Below, piece after piece: positions 20,493-32,093 of a stretch of 64,000 nucleotides of DNA. The notes beneath the pieces were generated by a model. The model was given only the letters and a program-made list of their open reading frames with translations, was not told where the DNA came from and did no database searches. The first letter of the stretch is position 1; every line of letters begins with the position of its first letter. A program made the position numbers and the translations under genes. Origin of the DNA: Pyropia yezoensis (lineage: Eukaryota > Rhodophyta > Bangiophyceae > Bangiales > Bangiaceae); the NCBI GenBank assembly GCA_009829735.1, contig CM020618.1, forward strand, positions 11,313,119-11,377,118. Direction: 5' to 3'.

Positions 20493-21713
20493 TTATCCAT
20501 CAGCTACGGCCGCGTTGGCGTGACTGCCCGCCCCAAGCCTGGCTGGGGGTAGACGCAGGCGTGCAGGGTAGCGAGCCACCAGCTCTTCCTCATCATCCGA
20601 GTCCGCGTCGCTGTGGACCGTCCCAGCTAGACGCCGGGCCGCATCGATGGCGGCTTCAATACCGTTTCCAGTTGAACTGCTCGCCCCGGATGATAATGGC
20701 GTTAGTACGAGGGTGCGCCCGTCACCAGGGGTAGCCTCGCCAGTGGGCATTGCCACCCCATCTCCGCTGTCAGCATCATCACTCCAGTGTACATGAGCAT
20801 CCTTCTTGGCTGGGCGAGTGTCCGTCTCATCCATGGTCACGTCCCGCCTCTCCACAATCTGCTCCTGGTCCGGTAGGTAGACGCGATACCCTTGCCCGGA
20901 CCGTCCGTATCCGACCATAATGCCGGCATTCGTCTTGAACTGGAGCCCCTTCTGCTGCTTGGCATGCTTGAGGGCATAAGCCGGACCCCCCCAGACTCGC
21001 AGGCTCGACACGTCCGGCCGGTTACCCGTCAAAGCTTCCCACTGCGTCACGTCCTGTCCCGCCTTTGGGGAACGATTGATGACATACACTGACGCAACCA
21101 ACGCTTCCGCCCACAGGGAGTCGTTAACCCCTTTTTCAGCCAGCACTGCACGCGCCCGTTCCTTGATCCTGCGGTTGATGCGCTCCGCGGCCCCATTACT
21201 CTCGGGGCAGTACAGCAGCGTCTCCTCGTGGACGATGCCCTTATCCGCGTACCACTCGACAAGGCGCGCCGACTTGTACTCCTTGGCCCCGTCAGTCCGA
21301 ATCCGCTGGCACTTCTTGCCGCTCATGCGCTCCAGGATAGGGAAATTCGTCCGCAGGGCCATGCCCACGTCCGACTTGCGGGCCATTGGGGTCGCCATGA
21401 TCACCCCCGACCTCTTCTCGTACAACGTCACGAAGTTCCGCGGCCCCCCTACTGAAAGAGGGAAGGGGCCACACACATCCGAGTGTATAACCTCCATGAC
21501 GCCAGCCGCCGAGTCGGACGGGGGAAATGGGGCACGGGTGGGCTTACCCTTCGCGCAAGGTCGGCAGATAGACCCGGCTTCGTGGTCCACCTTGACGTTC
21601 TTGGCGTCGATCCCCTTCGCCATCTGCGGCAGGCGCGCCAGGTTTCCGTAGCTCAGGTGGTGGTAGCGACGGTGGATAAGCCCAGCCGTCTCCTTGATGG
21701 GCGCCGAGGCCAC
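20493..21713 (-). CDS. Copia integrase region (fossil)
   Basis: A GAG-pre-integrase zinc-binding segment (HRRYHHLSYGNL, then CRPC about 30 residues later) lies near 21580-21690. The catalytic core follows, with HSDVCGPF, RTDGAKEY and the SNGAAERINR block that carries the catalytic Glu. The C-terminal part is the usual copia 'GYGRSGQGYRVYLPDQ' type region. Its place upstream of RT identifies the superfamily as Ty1/copia. Confidence 0.85.
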   Translation of the reverse strand: MASAPIKETAGLIHRRYHHLSYGNLARLPQMAKGIDAKNVKVDHEAGSICRPCAKGKPTRAPFPPSDSAAGVMEVIHSDVCGPFPLSVGGPRNFVTLYEKRSGVIMATPMARKSDVGMALRTNFPILERMSGKKCQRIRTDGAKEYKSARLVEWYADKGIVHEETLLYCPESNGAAERINRRIKERARAVLAEKGVNDSLWAEALVASVYVINRSPKAGQDVTQWEALTGNRPDVSSLRVWGGPAYALKHAKQQKGLQFKTNAGIMVGYGRSGQGYRVYLPDQEQIVERRDVTMDETDTRPAKKDAHVHWSDDADSGDGVAMPTGEATPGDGRTLVLTPLSSGASSSTGNGIEAAIDAARRLAGTVHSDADSDDEEELVARYPARLRLPPARLGAGSHANAAVADG

Positions 21714-21764
21714 ACTGGCCTTGGCCCCAGTGATGGTGTCCCCGCCGATGAGGTATTGCCCCCG

Positions 21765-23015
21765 CTAAGACAATGTGCCCTTGGCTCCAGCCAGCTCCAG
21801 CGCCCCAGACGCCACTACCGCAGAGGCGTCCTTGAAGAGGTAGCTCTTTCCCCCACAGAAAATCACGGCCCCGTTCGCCTTGTCAACAGCCGGGACCGAA
21901 AGCAGGTTCTCCCCCAGCTCTGGCACACAGTACGTGTTAGCCAGGGTAATGGCAGTGTCCTGCCCCTCCTCCGTGACGTGGAGCAGTGCCGTTCCACGCC
22001 CCGTAACGGGCGCCTTGACGCCTGATGCCAGCGTCACTTAGGAGCAGCTCCCACCACGTCCGGCAGTGTACGATCCGCGGCGGGTTGCCTTATGATGGGT
22101 GGCGCCGGAGTCCACCAACCATACATCATCACCCTTGCTTGACGCAGACGCGTTGGCCCGCGCCGCAAAGGCCAACTTCCTTGGCGCGCCACCCTGGCCG
22201 CCCCCGCCCTTGCCGTCGTTCTTTTCACGATCCTTGTCCGCCTTCAGCTTGCGGCACTCACTCTTGAAGTGCCCCGGCTTGTCACAATAGTAACATCTCT
22301 TGTCTGTCCTCTTGTGGGCTGTTCCAGCCACCGCAGCCGCGGCAGCAGCTGCTGCCGCCGTCGCCGCAGCCGCCTTCCGCCTCTTTTCCTCCGCGGCGTC
22401 AAACGCCGCCGGCATAGAGGAAGAGCCGCCTTCATCGTCCGCGGCCACCTCCTTCGCGAAGAGCAGCTTGGCCGACACGTCCGCCAGCCGCAGGCCACCG
22501 CGAGTGTTAGCCATCCCGCGAAAGACCTGCTTCATTGTTTTGTAGCTGCTCGGCAAGCCCGCATGATATTGAGCGCCAGCGAGTGCTCGTTAGTGTGCTT
22601 GCCCGACGTAACCTGTGCGTCGCGAATGCCCACGGCGCGACCACTGTACTTGATCATGCTGTCGCCGTCTTCCAGCGACATGCACGCCAACTCCGCTTCC
22701 AGGTCGTCCCGACGAGAGGCGATGTCGCCCTCGAACAACACCCTCAGCGTCTCCCAAGCATCAGCTGCCGATCCGCTCTCCACTACCAGCGTCAGCAGGT
22801 GGAGTGTCACCGATAACTGGATGTCAGCCAGAGCAATCGTGTCGTTGCGCTGCCAGGTAGCGATCGCCTTGTCGTTCGCCTTCCGCCCCTCCGCCATGAA
22901 GGCCTCCGTCGCAATTGCCGCGAACGCCCACCGCATGGGGCATGGCATGATCACCGCCGACCACACCCCCTTGCCTCAGAGGTGTGCCTTGCAGTATATC
23001 GACCACGTGGCGTAG
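21765..23015 (-). CDS. Copia gag and protease region (fossil)
   Basis: The N-terminal two-thirds is a UBN2-type copia Gag (DAWETLRVLFEGD). A CCHC zinc knuckle, CYYCDKPGHFKSEC, lies near 22255-22300 for RNA binding. The aspartic protease follows with VWLVDSGATHH near 22095-22130. The region is spread over more than one frame and is not intact. Confidence 0.8.
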
Positions 23016-23220
23016 TCGCTGTCCATCTTCTTAAAGCGGAGGTGCCCGCCGCGGGGCAACTCCGACTCCATCCGTCGCCGCCCCTTAGTCCAGACGTGTC
23101 GAGGAGATCCGGTCGGTTGTCGCATCGGGCGAGGTGGGCCCCGCCCGGAGAGCGTGCCCCCGCGCGATCCTACTGCGGCTAGTAGGTACAGACGCGAAGC
23201 GACAGATGACCTTCACTCCC

Positions 23221-23244
23221 AGCGCGCAAGCTGGGCCCATAAGC
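23221..23244 (-). other. Copia primer-binding site matching initiator tRNA anticodon arm
   Basis: Immediately inside the 5' LTR the element's strand is complementary to a sequence reading GCTGGGCCCATAA on the plus strand. That is the conserved anticodon arm of eukaryotic initiator tRNA-Met (GGGCCCATAA with anticodon CAT), not a tRNA 3' end. Drosophila copia is known to prime from a 5' half-tRNA of this kind, so the same priming is inferred here. Confidence 0.65.
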
Positions 23245-23488
23245 TGTTGATGAAGGAGTGGGCACGTCGCCCGTTTATCGACGTCCACTCCGTACAGGGC
23301 GCCCCCTCTTATGGGTGCCAACGGGGCGTAAGCCCCCGACCGAATCCTGACCGCCCTGGCTCCATCAGGTCAATCGATACCCCAGCACCCCCTGCAAAAC
23401 TCCTCCCAACTATACAGACACGCTGTCCCACCAAGCAAATGGGGACAAGTTGTGGCATCGGGGCCGTAAGATCCCAGGCCCACCGACA
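23245..23488 (-). repeat. Copia 5' LTR
   Basis: 244 bp with TG...CA ends, the partner of 18629-18872. It differs from it at about 15 positions by eye. Confidence 0.85.
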
Positions 23489-23686
23489 GCCCCACGACGG
23501 GCAAAGGTACGTTGTGGTGGCATCCGGCCGTCAACTCGAACTCCCCCGCCCGCAGAGGGTGGGGCATCACGGGGACTGGCGTGGCCTGCCTGTGGAGAGA
23601 GTAGGTGTGCCTCCGGCCCGCCCACCCGCAGCCCTCTCACGAGAGGCAGGAGGGTATAAAAATATGGGCATCTCACCTTTCAGTAG
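23489..23686 (+). other. Promoter-like spacer, possibly an older LTR remnant
   Basis: Short interval between the copia element and family A. It holds a good TATA box (GGGTATAAAAATATGGG near 23651) about 30 bp before the family A insertion point. Sequence resuming after the A element at 32746 reads AGTGGAGCAGG, resembling the primer-site core of families A and B. The interval may be the tail of an older LTR whose element was split by A. Confidence 0.35.
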
Positions 23687-24334
23687 TGTGGCGTTGTGGC
23701 CCTCAGGTACCGTTGGGACCCGGGAGGCTGAGTTGGGACCCGGCTGGCAGTGTTACGTGGAAACACGCGCTGGCTTGGGATCCCTGCATCGGTGGCCCGG
23801 GGCAGTGGCGACACGCCCGGTGCCCTGATTGGTCCCCCTGGAGCGGAGGACTTGCCCGGTTGGGGGCATACTGACCTTCGGGTTATTTTGCTTGATTTTT
23901 CGCATTTGTTTTCCTTGCGTGATTTCGTGTCTTTCCCCTTTTTCCCACTGGGGTTTTTTTTGGGGATTGACATTTGTGTGTGGGGGGATTTCGCTCGCTT
24001 TTCGTGTGTTGGCCCGGTGAGCGGCCGGTGCCTTGCTGGCACTTGGCCCGCTGGGGGCGCCCTCTGGGGGCCTCGTTCTGGGCCCCTGGAGGGGCCAGGG
24101 GGGGAGGTTCTTGAGGGGTGCTCCGGGGTTCTCCCCGGGGCCATCTTGTAAAATCAACAGTGCTTTGGGTTCCTTCTCCCTCGGGCTTTTGTCCTGTTTA
24201 CCTTTGCCTCGTATCGTGGCGGGCGAGTGGATCAGCAAGGGCTCTTACCTGTTCCTTCCTGGACTCCGGACTGTGGTCTCTGTGTGAGTGGTTGTGGTTT
24301 GTGGTTTCAGGAGTCTGGGTTCCATTACGCTACA
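23687..24334 (+). repeat. Family A 5' LTR
   Basis: 648 bp, TGTGGC at the start and GCTACA at the end. It matches 32094-32740 and 56835-57481 over its full length. Confidence 0.93.
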
Positions 24335-24475
24335 TTTATGGTGGAGCAGCGGGGGTGGGCTATACTTCTCTCCCGTATCGGGACAGCCCTTTCCTTTCTC
24401 AGTAGCGTTTAGTTCCTTGGTTTCTGTTTCTGGTAACGAGATCGCGTGGTTCAGGTAGAGTACCGTACGGCCAAC

Positions 24476-26181
24476 ATGACGGACCCTGTTCCCTCGGGAG
24501 GTCGGGGCCGTGGTGCGCCGTCGGACGTTTCTATGGTTACTCCCGCTGGTCGCGGTCGTGGCGGTCCCTCGGGTCCGTTGGGCCGTGGCGGAGGCGTGCA
24601 GACAATGATTCCGCGTCGGGGGACAGAGCCCCCGGGTGGATTCGGGCTACTATGGGTCAGGATTTACGTCGGGATACGGGTTCTGAGACAGGGACCCGAG
24701 TTCCATCCTTGGCTCCTGTTGCTGGGTCCCAAGACATTGTTACTACTCTGGAAAGGTTTCGAGATGAGATTTTGGCTACTGTATCTCAGGCCCTGAGCCA
24801 GAGTCCTGCTGGCCAGGGTAGGTCCCATGATACCAGTCGTTCCAATCGTTCCCGTTCCCGCCGTCGTCGGCGTCGTCACCATTCCAGTGGTTCCTGTACG
24901 TCCTCTTCTTCGGGTACCACGTTTTCTTCTGTCCTGGATGAGGAGGACCTTGGGACCCCTGAGTACCCACGGACCGAGCCCCAGGTTATCAAGTGTTCAG
25001 ATGATCGCTTTGCTCGGGTCCTAGATTACCGTACGTACCGTCTGAGGAATAAGAAGGCTACCTATGGGACACGTGAGGCTCGTAAGATGGGACGGGTCGC
25101 GCGTAACATGAAGCACTCTTTTGCTGGGTACCCTAATTTATCTGGTAAGGAGGCCCTGAAAGTGTTCACGTGGCTCCGCAAACTGGTAAAGGCTTGTAAC
25201 GACAACGCGGTCGCCGAGGGCATGGCCCTTTATGCGATCCCACATTTCCTCTCTGGTGACGCGGAACTACGGTACACACGGGCCCTTCCGGATTCCTCCA
25301 GCGAGTCTCGTGGCTCCTCGATCACAAGTTACCCAGAGGCCGTTAACTGGTTCCTAGAGACGTACGCAGAGCCCCATGCACTGGCCCTGGCTCAGGACAG
25401 GTTCAGTCGGGCCGCTAAGGAACCAGACGAGGGCATTGAGGCCTTCGCGGTCCATCTCCGGGGCCTTACGGAACTGTGTGGGAATATCCATACCGAGGGC
25501 ACCATGAAACAGCAGCTGATCCAAGGGCTCCCTGAGTACCTGCGCACTGACGCGTTTGTCTACAATGCTCCCGATCGCACGTACCAGCAGTTGATTACTT
25601 TTACTGCGGGCAAGTACAAGGCAGCCACGGACGTTATTAAGATGGCCCAAGGGTCCTCTTCAAGTAAGGCTGGTCCCTCTGTTTCCGCCCGCAGGCCTAC
25701 TGATTTTCGGGCTAAGCCCACCCCGGAACCGTCACCGTTAATGGCAGTCAATCCTATGGGCCCCTCGACGATCCTTAAGGGCCCCCTTGACAAGGAAACT
25801 GAGAAGAACGGGTCGGGCCAAGTGTTTGGGTTCAAGGAATCCACGCCCCAGTTCGTGGGGGTACGTACCATGGATAGCCGGCGTCCGTACCGTTGTTACC
25901 TTTGCTGGGAACCGGGCCACATGGCCCATCAATGTTCCATGTTATCCGAGGCCCAACGGAAAGCGGTTGTCCAGGCCCGGGACTCGTTCCTCGCGGCTAC
26001 TCGGGGCCGGAGCCAGAGTACCGAGGTTGAACCCAACGCGAACCGTCAGTTCCATTGCCAGATACGTGTTGCCATGGTCCAGGCTCTGTGTGAAGGGATC
26101 AACTTGTCAGATGACGAGGCGGACCAAGTGTGCCATGTTACCGTCGGTTCCCAGGAGCCGGGACCCTCGGGAAAAAAGTAA
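24476..26181 (+). CDS. Family A Gag region
   Basis: The likely Gag start is near the ATG at 24476, whose product begins MTDPVPSGGRGRGAPSD, a Gly/Arg-rich head. The capsid-type helical region is clear from about 25050 to 25600 (for example KEALKVFTWLRKLVKACNDN and FLETYAEPHALALAQDRF). A single CCHC zinc knuckle, CYLCWEPGHMAHQC, lies near 25894-25935. Gag would form the particle and bind RNA. Its end overlaps the beginning of pol by about 50 bp in another frame, an arrangement that Ty3/gypsy elements often resolve by programmed frameshifting. Confidence 0.85.
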
Positions 26182-29100
26182 CGGGGGGCGGATCCAAGAG
26201 GTCCCCTCCCCATCGTCGGGATAGTACCTGCTCGTTTGCAACCAAGCTGGGGTTCTCGAAGATCTTCAAGGGCCCCATTGTACCTGTTCGTTCTGAGTCT
26301 CCTAATGTTTTCCCCACCCCTTGTTCCTGTTTACCCTCTTTGGCACGGCGGTCCAAGTCTGAGCTCCGACGTCGAATGGGAATGAAGAAGCCATATGGGT
26401 TCAAGGGCACTTTGCTTGTACTGCGTAAGAGAAACTTTGCTTTGAATGCTTTTGTACGTTTGGACCAAGAGGACCCCGAGGAAACGACGGCCATTTTGGA
26501 CACATGTGCGGGACCCAGTGTGGTACGCGAGGACATCTTACCCGGTGGATGGCAACGTTTGGCTTCTAGGGCTCCTAAGTCTACCCATGTTTGTGACGCT
26601 TCCGGGCAACTGCTCAAGGCCCGGGGAGTCCTGGAACTATCGGTCATTGTGAACGGGAAGCCGATGGAGTTTGAGTTCCTCGTCGTCAGGGCCCTTTCTG
26701 TCCCATTGATCCTTGGGATGGACTTCCAGAAGGAACATGTCAAGGCTATCTACCCTGGGACCGAGTCGGTCCTTTGGAACCTCGGGTTCCTGTCCTACGC
26801 CAAGAGGACCTGGGAGGGCAAGGCCCAGAGCGCTTTTCCGGTCAAGGGCAACCGTATCCGTCAAGATCGCTCGGCCCTGTACCTGTCCAAGGGCGTGACT
26901 TTGGCTCCCCGGTCCCTACAAGCGGTTTATGTCAAGTGCGGTACCAATGGGAAGTGTTTATTGTACGAGAGGCCCCATAAAATGGCTAAGAAGGGGCTCC
27001 GTTTACACAACGCACTGGCTACGATACGGACCCGACGGGACTTTCGGATCCATGTTATGAACATCTCGAACCGGGCTGTCAACCTGCCCAAGAACTTTGC
27101 CGTTGGCGTGGCCATACCGTACGATGGTCCCGTGCTCGAGGTCCCTGCGGATTACTTGTCGGCCCCTAGTGAGGGGGCCGCACCACTTGTCACCCTGGGG
27201 CCAGAGCAAGGGAACCCGTTGAGCCAAGCGTCGGCACCGGGGGACGTGACTCCCAAGGGACTCGCCGGAACCACGGTCCCTGAGCCGGACACGACGGACA
27301 AAAAGTCTGACGGAACCCCGGTCCAGATGCCCAAGGTCGCGTATGAATTGATCCCGCCTGAGCTACACCAGGCTGTACGCGAACTTTTGGACCGTTACAA
27401 GGACCTATGGAACGGGCAACTGGGACGCATTGATGTGACCCCTCACCGGATTACCCTCAAGGAAGGGGCCAAACCAATTCGGTCCCAACCGTACCGCACC
27501 GGGCTCCATCATCGGGACCTTATCAAGGAACAAGTGGAAAAGCAGACCCGGCTCGGGGTCATTGAACCGTCCCAGGCTGAGTGGTCCTTCCCGGTTGTGT
27601 TGGTCCCGAATGCCGATGGTACCCCTAGGTTCTGTGTGGATTACCGGCGCTTGAACGAGGTCACGGTTAAGGGTACCTACCCGTTACCGCGCATGGACGA
27701 CTGTATCGATTTCCTTGGAGAGGCTACCGTGTTTTCAATGCTGGACGCCAACTGTGGCTACTGGCAGATCCCTGTGGCTCCTGAGGACCAAGACAAGACT
27801 ACGTTTACTTGTCACGAAGGAACCTTCAGATACATCCGGCTCCCATTTGGTCTTACCAACGCCCCAGCTACGTTCCAGAGGGCCATTGATATGATCCTGT
27901 CTGGGGTTAAGTGGAAGACGTGCCTTGTGTACCTGGATGACATCATCGTGTTCTCCAAGGACCCTAAGGAACACCTGGACCATCTGGAAGAGATATTTGA
28001 GCTACTCGCTAGGGCCGGTGTTTCCCTCAAGGCTACCAAGTGCTTTTTGTTCCAGGACGAGGTTGAGTACCTTGGGCACATGGTTGGTAAGGGTCAACTC
28101 CGTGTCAACGAGAAGAACCTGGTTGGGCTCCGAGAAGCTAAGACCCCAAGGACCAAGAAGGACCTTGGCAGTTTCCTAGGGATGTGCAATGTGTACCGGC
28201 GCTTTGTCAAGGACTACGCCAAGGTAGCCCGACCCCTATTGGCCATGACCAGTACCAAGGTCCCAGACCCGTTACCACCGTTTACCCCGGCCCAGACAGA
28301 CGCTTTTGAGGAGCTCAAGTACCGTCTGACCCATACTCCCATTCTGGCTCTTCCGAGACGTACGGGTCAGTACATCGTGGATACGGATGCTAGCGCTACC
28401 CAGATTGGGTGCGTTTTGATACAGGACGAAGGGGACGGGGCCTACAAGCCCGTGGGTTACTGGAGCCGTGTGCTGACTCCGGCTGAGTGTAGCTACAGTA
28501 CCACGGAACGTGAGTGTCTTGCTGTTGTTTGGGCTCTATTTCTATTACGACCGTACCTTGAAGGGACACGCTTTGTGGTACGAACGGACCATACGGCCCT
28601 GAAGTGGATGTTACATATGGACGGGGCCCATGGACGTTTGGCCCGCTGGCGCCTTCGGCTGGCAGAGTTCCAGTATACCGTTGAGTCCCGTCCCGGGCAA
28701 CAGCATCACGCAGCGGACTTTATGTCACGCTTGGATACCACGGGATACGACAGGGGCCCTATACCTGACGAGATACCCTCGCTGTTGACCTTGGCTAACT
28801 TTGTCACTGGTTGGACCCGGCCGAAATTTAAGACGGGCACACGGTACCCTCCTCTGACAGTCGACAGGATCCTCGAGGCCCAAGGCCAGGACCAGCGTTG
28901 CCAGGAACTACGGAAGTAGATGGACCAGAACGTGAACTCAAGGTACGGGGAAACGCCGGAAGGGTTACTGGTACGATTGGCTCCTCTTGACCGAGCGGTC
29001 CAGATCGTGGTCCCCAAGGCACTACAACAAGAGGTCCTGAGCCTGAAACATGAACCGGGACACGCAGGGCATCCAGGCATGAACAAGATGTACACCTCTA

Positions 29101-30419
29101 TGAGGCGGGTATTTTATTGGGAGTCTATGGCGGCAGATGTGCACGCCTTTGTTTCCAATTGTACCTCGTGTTCCAAGGGCAGGGTCCAAGGGAGACGGCG
29201 GACCAACCCGCTCAGACTGTTCCCTGCAACGGAGCCCTTCAAGGACGTGTGCCTTGACCTCCTGGGCCCCTTACCCTGGACCGTCAGCAGGAACCGGTAC
29301 CTTCTTGTTATTGTGGACCGGTTTACTAAGCTGACCCGAGTGGTTCCCCTTGGCAGCCAGGACGCGGCAGTAGTGGCCTCGGCTTTTCTGGATACGCGGG
29401 TGGCTTCCTATGGTCCCCCGGAGACCCTACTAAGGGACAATGGGCCCCAGTTAGCGTCCACATACTTCGGTGGCGTTTGCGGGCTCCTTGGGATCAAGCA
29501 TGTTACCTCCACCACGTACCATCCCCAGACCCAAGGACAGGTGGAACGGTTTTATCGTACCATAGTGGCCCAGCTCCGCACGTACGTTGAGGACCACCAG
29601 GACCATTGGGACGAGTTGGTTTCCGTGCTCACGGTTGCCTATAACACGAGGCCCCAACAGAGTACCGGTGTGGCCCCGTTTGAGTATGTGATCCCTAACC
29701 GGGTCCGTACCTTTGCCTTGGACAAGCTCCCTGGTTCCCCGTACCCTAAGGAGTCCACTGGTACCGCGCGACAGGTCCGAGAGGCGAGACGGGCCCATCT
29801 AAGGAACTTGGCCTTTACGGTCCGTAAGAACCTGGACCTGGCACAGAAACGGTACAAGAGAGGGTACGACAAGCAGGTCACTCCGGTCAACGAGGCCCTA
29901 CGTATCGGGGACTGGGTCTACGTTGATACCAATGATGACAGCCGGCAGAAGTTGGACCAGAAGGTCCAGGGTCCCTATCGTATCGTGGACCGGGACGGGC
30001 ACACATTCACGGTTCTGGTTGAAGGGATCCATGATAGGGTAAGCAGTGACCATGTGGCCCGGGCACCCACGCCTGCTGGACACACTGACTCCGCGTCCCG
30101 TTTACACGGGCCACAAGACCCGGTTGTGCCTATGGACTACGAAGACTCAGGCACCCCTTTTGTCCGGGAACGTTTTGTGGGCCACGACCGGGACGGTGAT
30201 GGGACCCTATGGCTCCTGGTCCGCTGGTGGGGGTACGCAGAGTCCGAGGATACATGGGAACCGTGCCATAAGTTCGACAGGGCTAAGGTTGTTCAGTTCT
30301 GTGAACGTGTTGGTACCGAGCCCCCACTGCGGGAGGAAGAGGCCGCGGCACTACTGGAACCCTTTAAGGCTATCTATGCTGTGTGGCCCTGGAACCTTGA
30401 ACCGGGTGCGGATCTGTGA
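26130..30419 (+). CDS. Family A pol region: protease, RT, RNase H, integrase, chromodomain
   Basis: Domains lie in Ty3/gypsy order. An aspartic protease has an active-site-like LDTCAGPSVV near 26494. RT has LPFGLTNAPATFQR near 27840 and the catalytic YLDD near 27930. RNase H is near 28370-28700 (VDTDAS, then ATERE-type STTERECLAVVWAL). Integrase has an HHCC zinc finger near 29045-29190, then CLDLLGPLP, RDNGPQLAS near 29434 and HPQTQGQVERF. A C-terminal chromodomain near 30155-30310 reads LLVRWWGYAESEDTWEPCHKF. The chromodomain places it among chromoviruses, which use it to target chromatin at insertion. Reading is almost continuous. It is treated as a nearly whole fossil. Confidence 0.9.
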
Positions 30420-32093
30420 CCCCGTTCCTATCCTTGGGCCAGGCACTCTTTACTCGGTCCAGTGGGTCCCCATGGCCAAGGGCTGGTCCAGATACTCGAG
30501 TAGGTGGGCAGGTTGGTGGTTCGACTCGGGGCATCAAGGGCGACATTTAGTTCCTGCAAAGATTTTTTCATGGGGGGCTACTTTGTTGTCACCGTCGTGG
30601 CGACCATCGTGTTCCCCGGCATCGAAATCGGCTAAGTCGCATCTTCTTCCCCGTGCGTTGGAGCGGATTAGAGGTGTTGCAAAATTGTGGGATCAAGAAT
30701 TTATTACTATCTGGTGTTGCAACGCCGTTGTTGCTTACACCAAATCCCACTCCCGCCTCTCCCCTCACGACCCCATACGACCTTGTACGCCCTCCTCGGT
30801 GGTGGCTGGTGCGGCGGGCACCCCCCCCCCGTGACCTTCGCGTGGGTCCATGCTGACCTCGACGGTGCCCTCTTGCCGGTCGGTGCCCATACTACGGGGG
30901 ACCAGTGTGCCATGCCTCGCAGCGGGTGCCTTCTGCGACGTGCCTGCCGAGGTCACCTTGGTTGCCCCTTGGTATCTTGTGCCCCTTGTACCTTGTCCAA
31001 CGTTGCCCTGACTTGGTCCTCGTGGTCCCGTTGTACTAGTTGACTCCTTGATCCCGTGGTCCATAGTGACCTTGTTGCCCGTTGTTCCCGCGATGGTCCT
31101 TGAGGCCCGGCGAGCCCGTTGGCGCTTGACCCCCTCGCCGTACGGGATGGGATCTCTTGGCCGTTGCCCGTTGGTACCGTCACCTTGGTACTGGAGCCCA
31201 TGGGCACCCTGTCCGTCTTGCTCCCGTTGGTCCGCTCGTGGCCCATGCCCGTATCGGGGCCGACACGTCCGGGATCCATCTCGGCAGCTCGACCAACGCG
31301 TACGACTGTCCCGGACCACGTTCCTCTTGTTCCATGTTGTTCCCACCTGGCCCTGCAACCGGTACGCCTTGACCGCCGGGAGCCCCTTGACCCGCTGCAC
31401 CTTGACCGATGGAACCGCCTTGGGCCCCAGGTACCGCCGTACCCACAGGCACGCTGGGACCGCCAGGAACCGTCGAGCCCTTGCCAGCCGACGCGCTTGT
31501 CGCGGCGCGGCCGGGCTCCATGGGGACGGGGTAACGGGGCACGGTGTGGGAAAGTAGGGTACCAGAGGAAACGGGTGCGTGGGAACGTGGTGAAGGGGAA
31601 CGGGTAGACGGAACGATTGAGGAGCCCAACGGGCAGCGTAGCGGGGAAGATGGTGCGTTGGGGTCCCGGTCGCGGGGAACGAGAGAGCCCGTGAGGGTCC
31701 TCTCATCCCTGGGCCCCCACTCCGACGGAACCCAGGCTGCGCCCGTGTGCCGCCGGCCCCCGTCCGCATCCCTCCGCCTCCTCACCCACCCCGGGGGCCG
31801 AGCGTCACATGGGAAGGGCGAGGGAAGGAGGAATGCAGGCGGGCGGCCGGCGCGGGCTGCGCCAGACCCCCCTAGTTACCCTGCGCGTGGCCCTCGCCCT
31901 CTCCCGTTCCGCCCTGGTCAGTCTGCCCGAGCCCCTCTGCCTCGAGACACTTGTCGGGGGGGACCCTGTTTGCAGACACTGGCCCCACGTCCCGTTCGTT
32001 GTGACCCTGGTGTAACCCTGTCGGACCCTTTCCAGGCCCTCTCCACGGTTTCGCTGTTGGTTGGCGGGACGCTCGGCCCTAGTGAGGGGGCCA
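30420..32093 (+). other. Family A tail between pol and 3' LTR
   Basis: 1.67 kb with no sense-strand gene. The opposite strand holds overlapping open frames of about 334 codons (31769-30765) and 201 codons (31785-31180). Their products are Arg/Pro/Gly/Thr-rich and show no domain or visible similarity to the antisense frame of family B. The interval ends in a purine tract next to the LTR. Confidence 0.5.

Larger units (their letters stand above)
18629..23488 (-). mobile_element. Ty1/copia LTR retrotransposon, broken
   Basis: The element has 244-bp LTRs in the same orientation with TG...CA ends. The 3' LTR is at 18629-18872 and the 5' LTR at 23245-23488. Flanks read GCTCC and GCCCC, a possible 5-bp target duplication with one change. 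Reading right to left, the parts come in copia order: gag with a zinc knuckle, protease, integrase, reverse transcriptase, RNase H. A purine tract lies just inside the 3' LTR. The LTRs differ at about 15 of 244 positions by eye, so the insertion is clearly older than the neighbouring gypsy element. The coding region is broken in several places and looks like a fossil. Confidence 0.93.
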
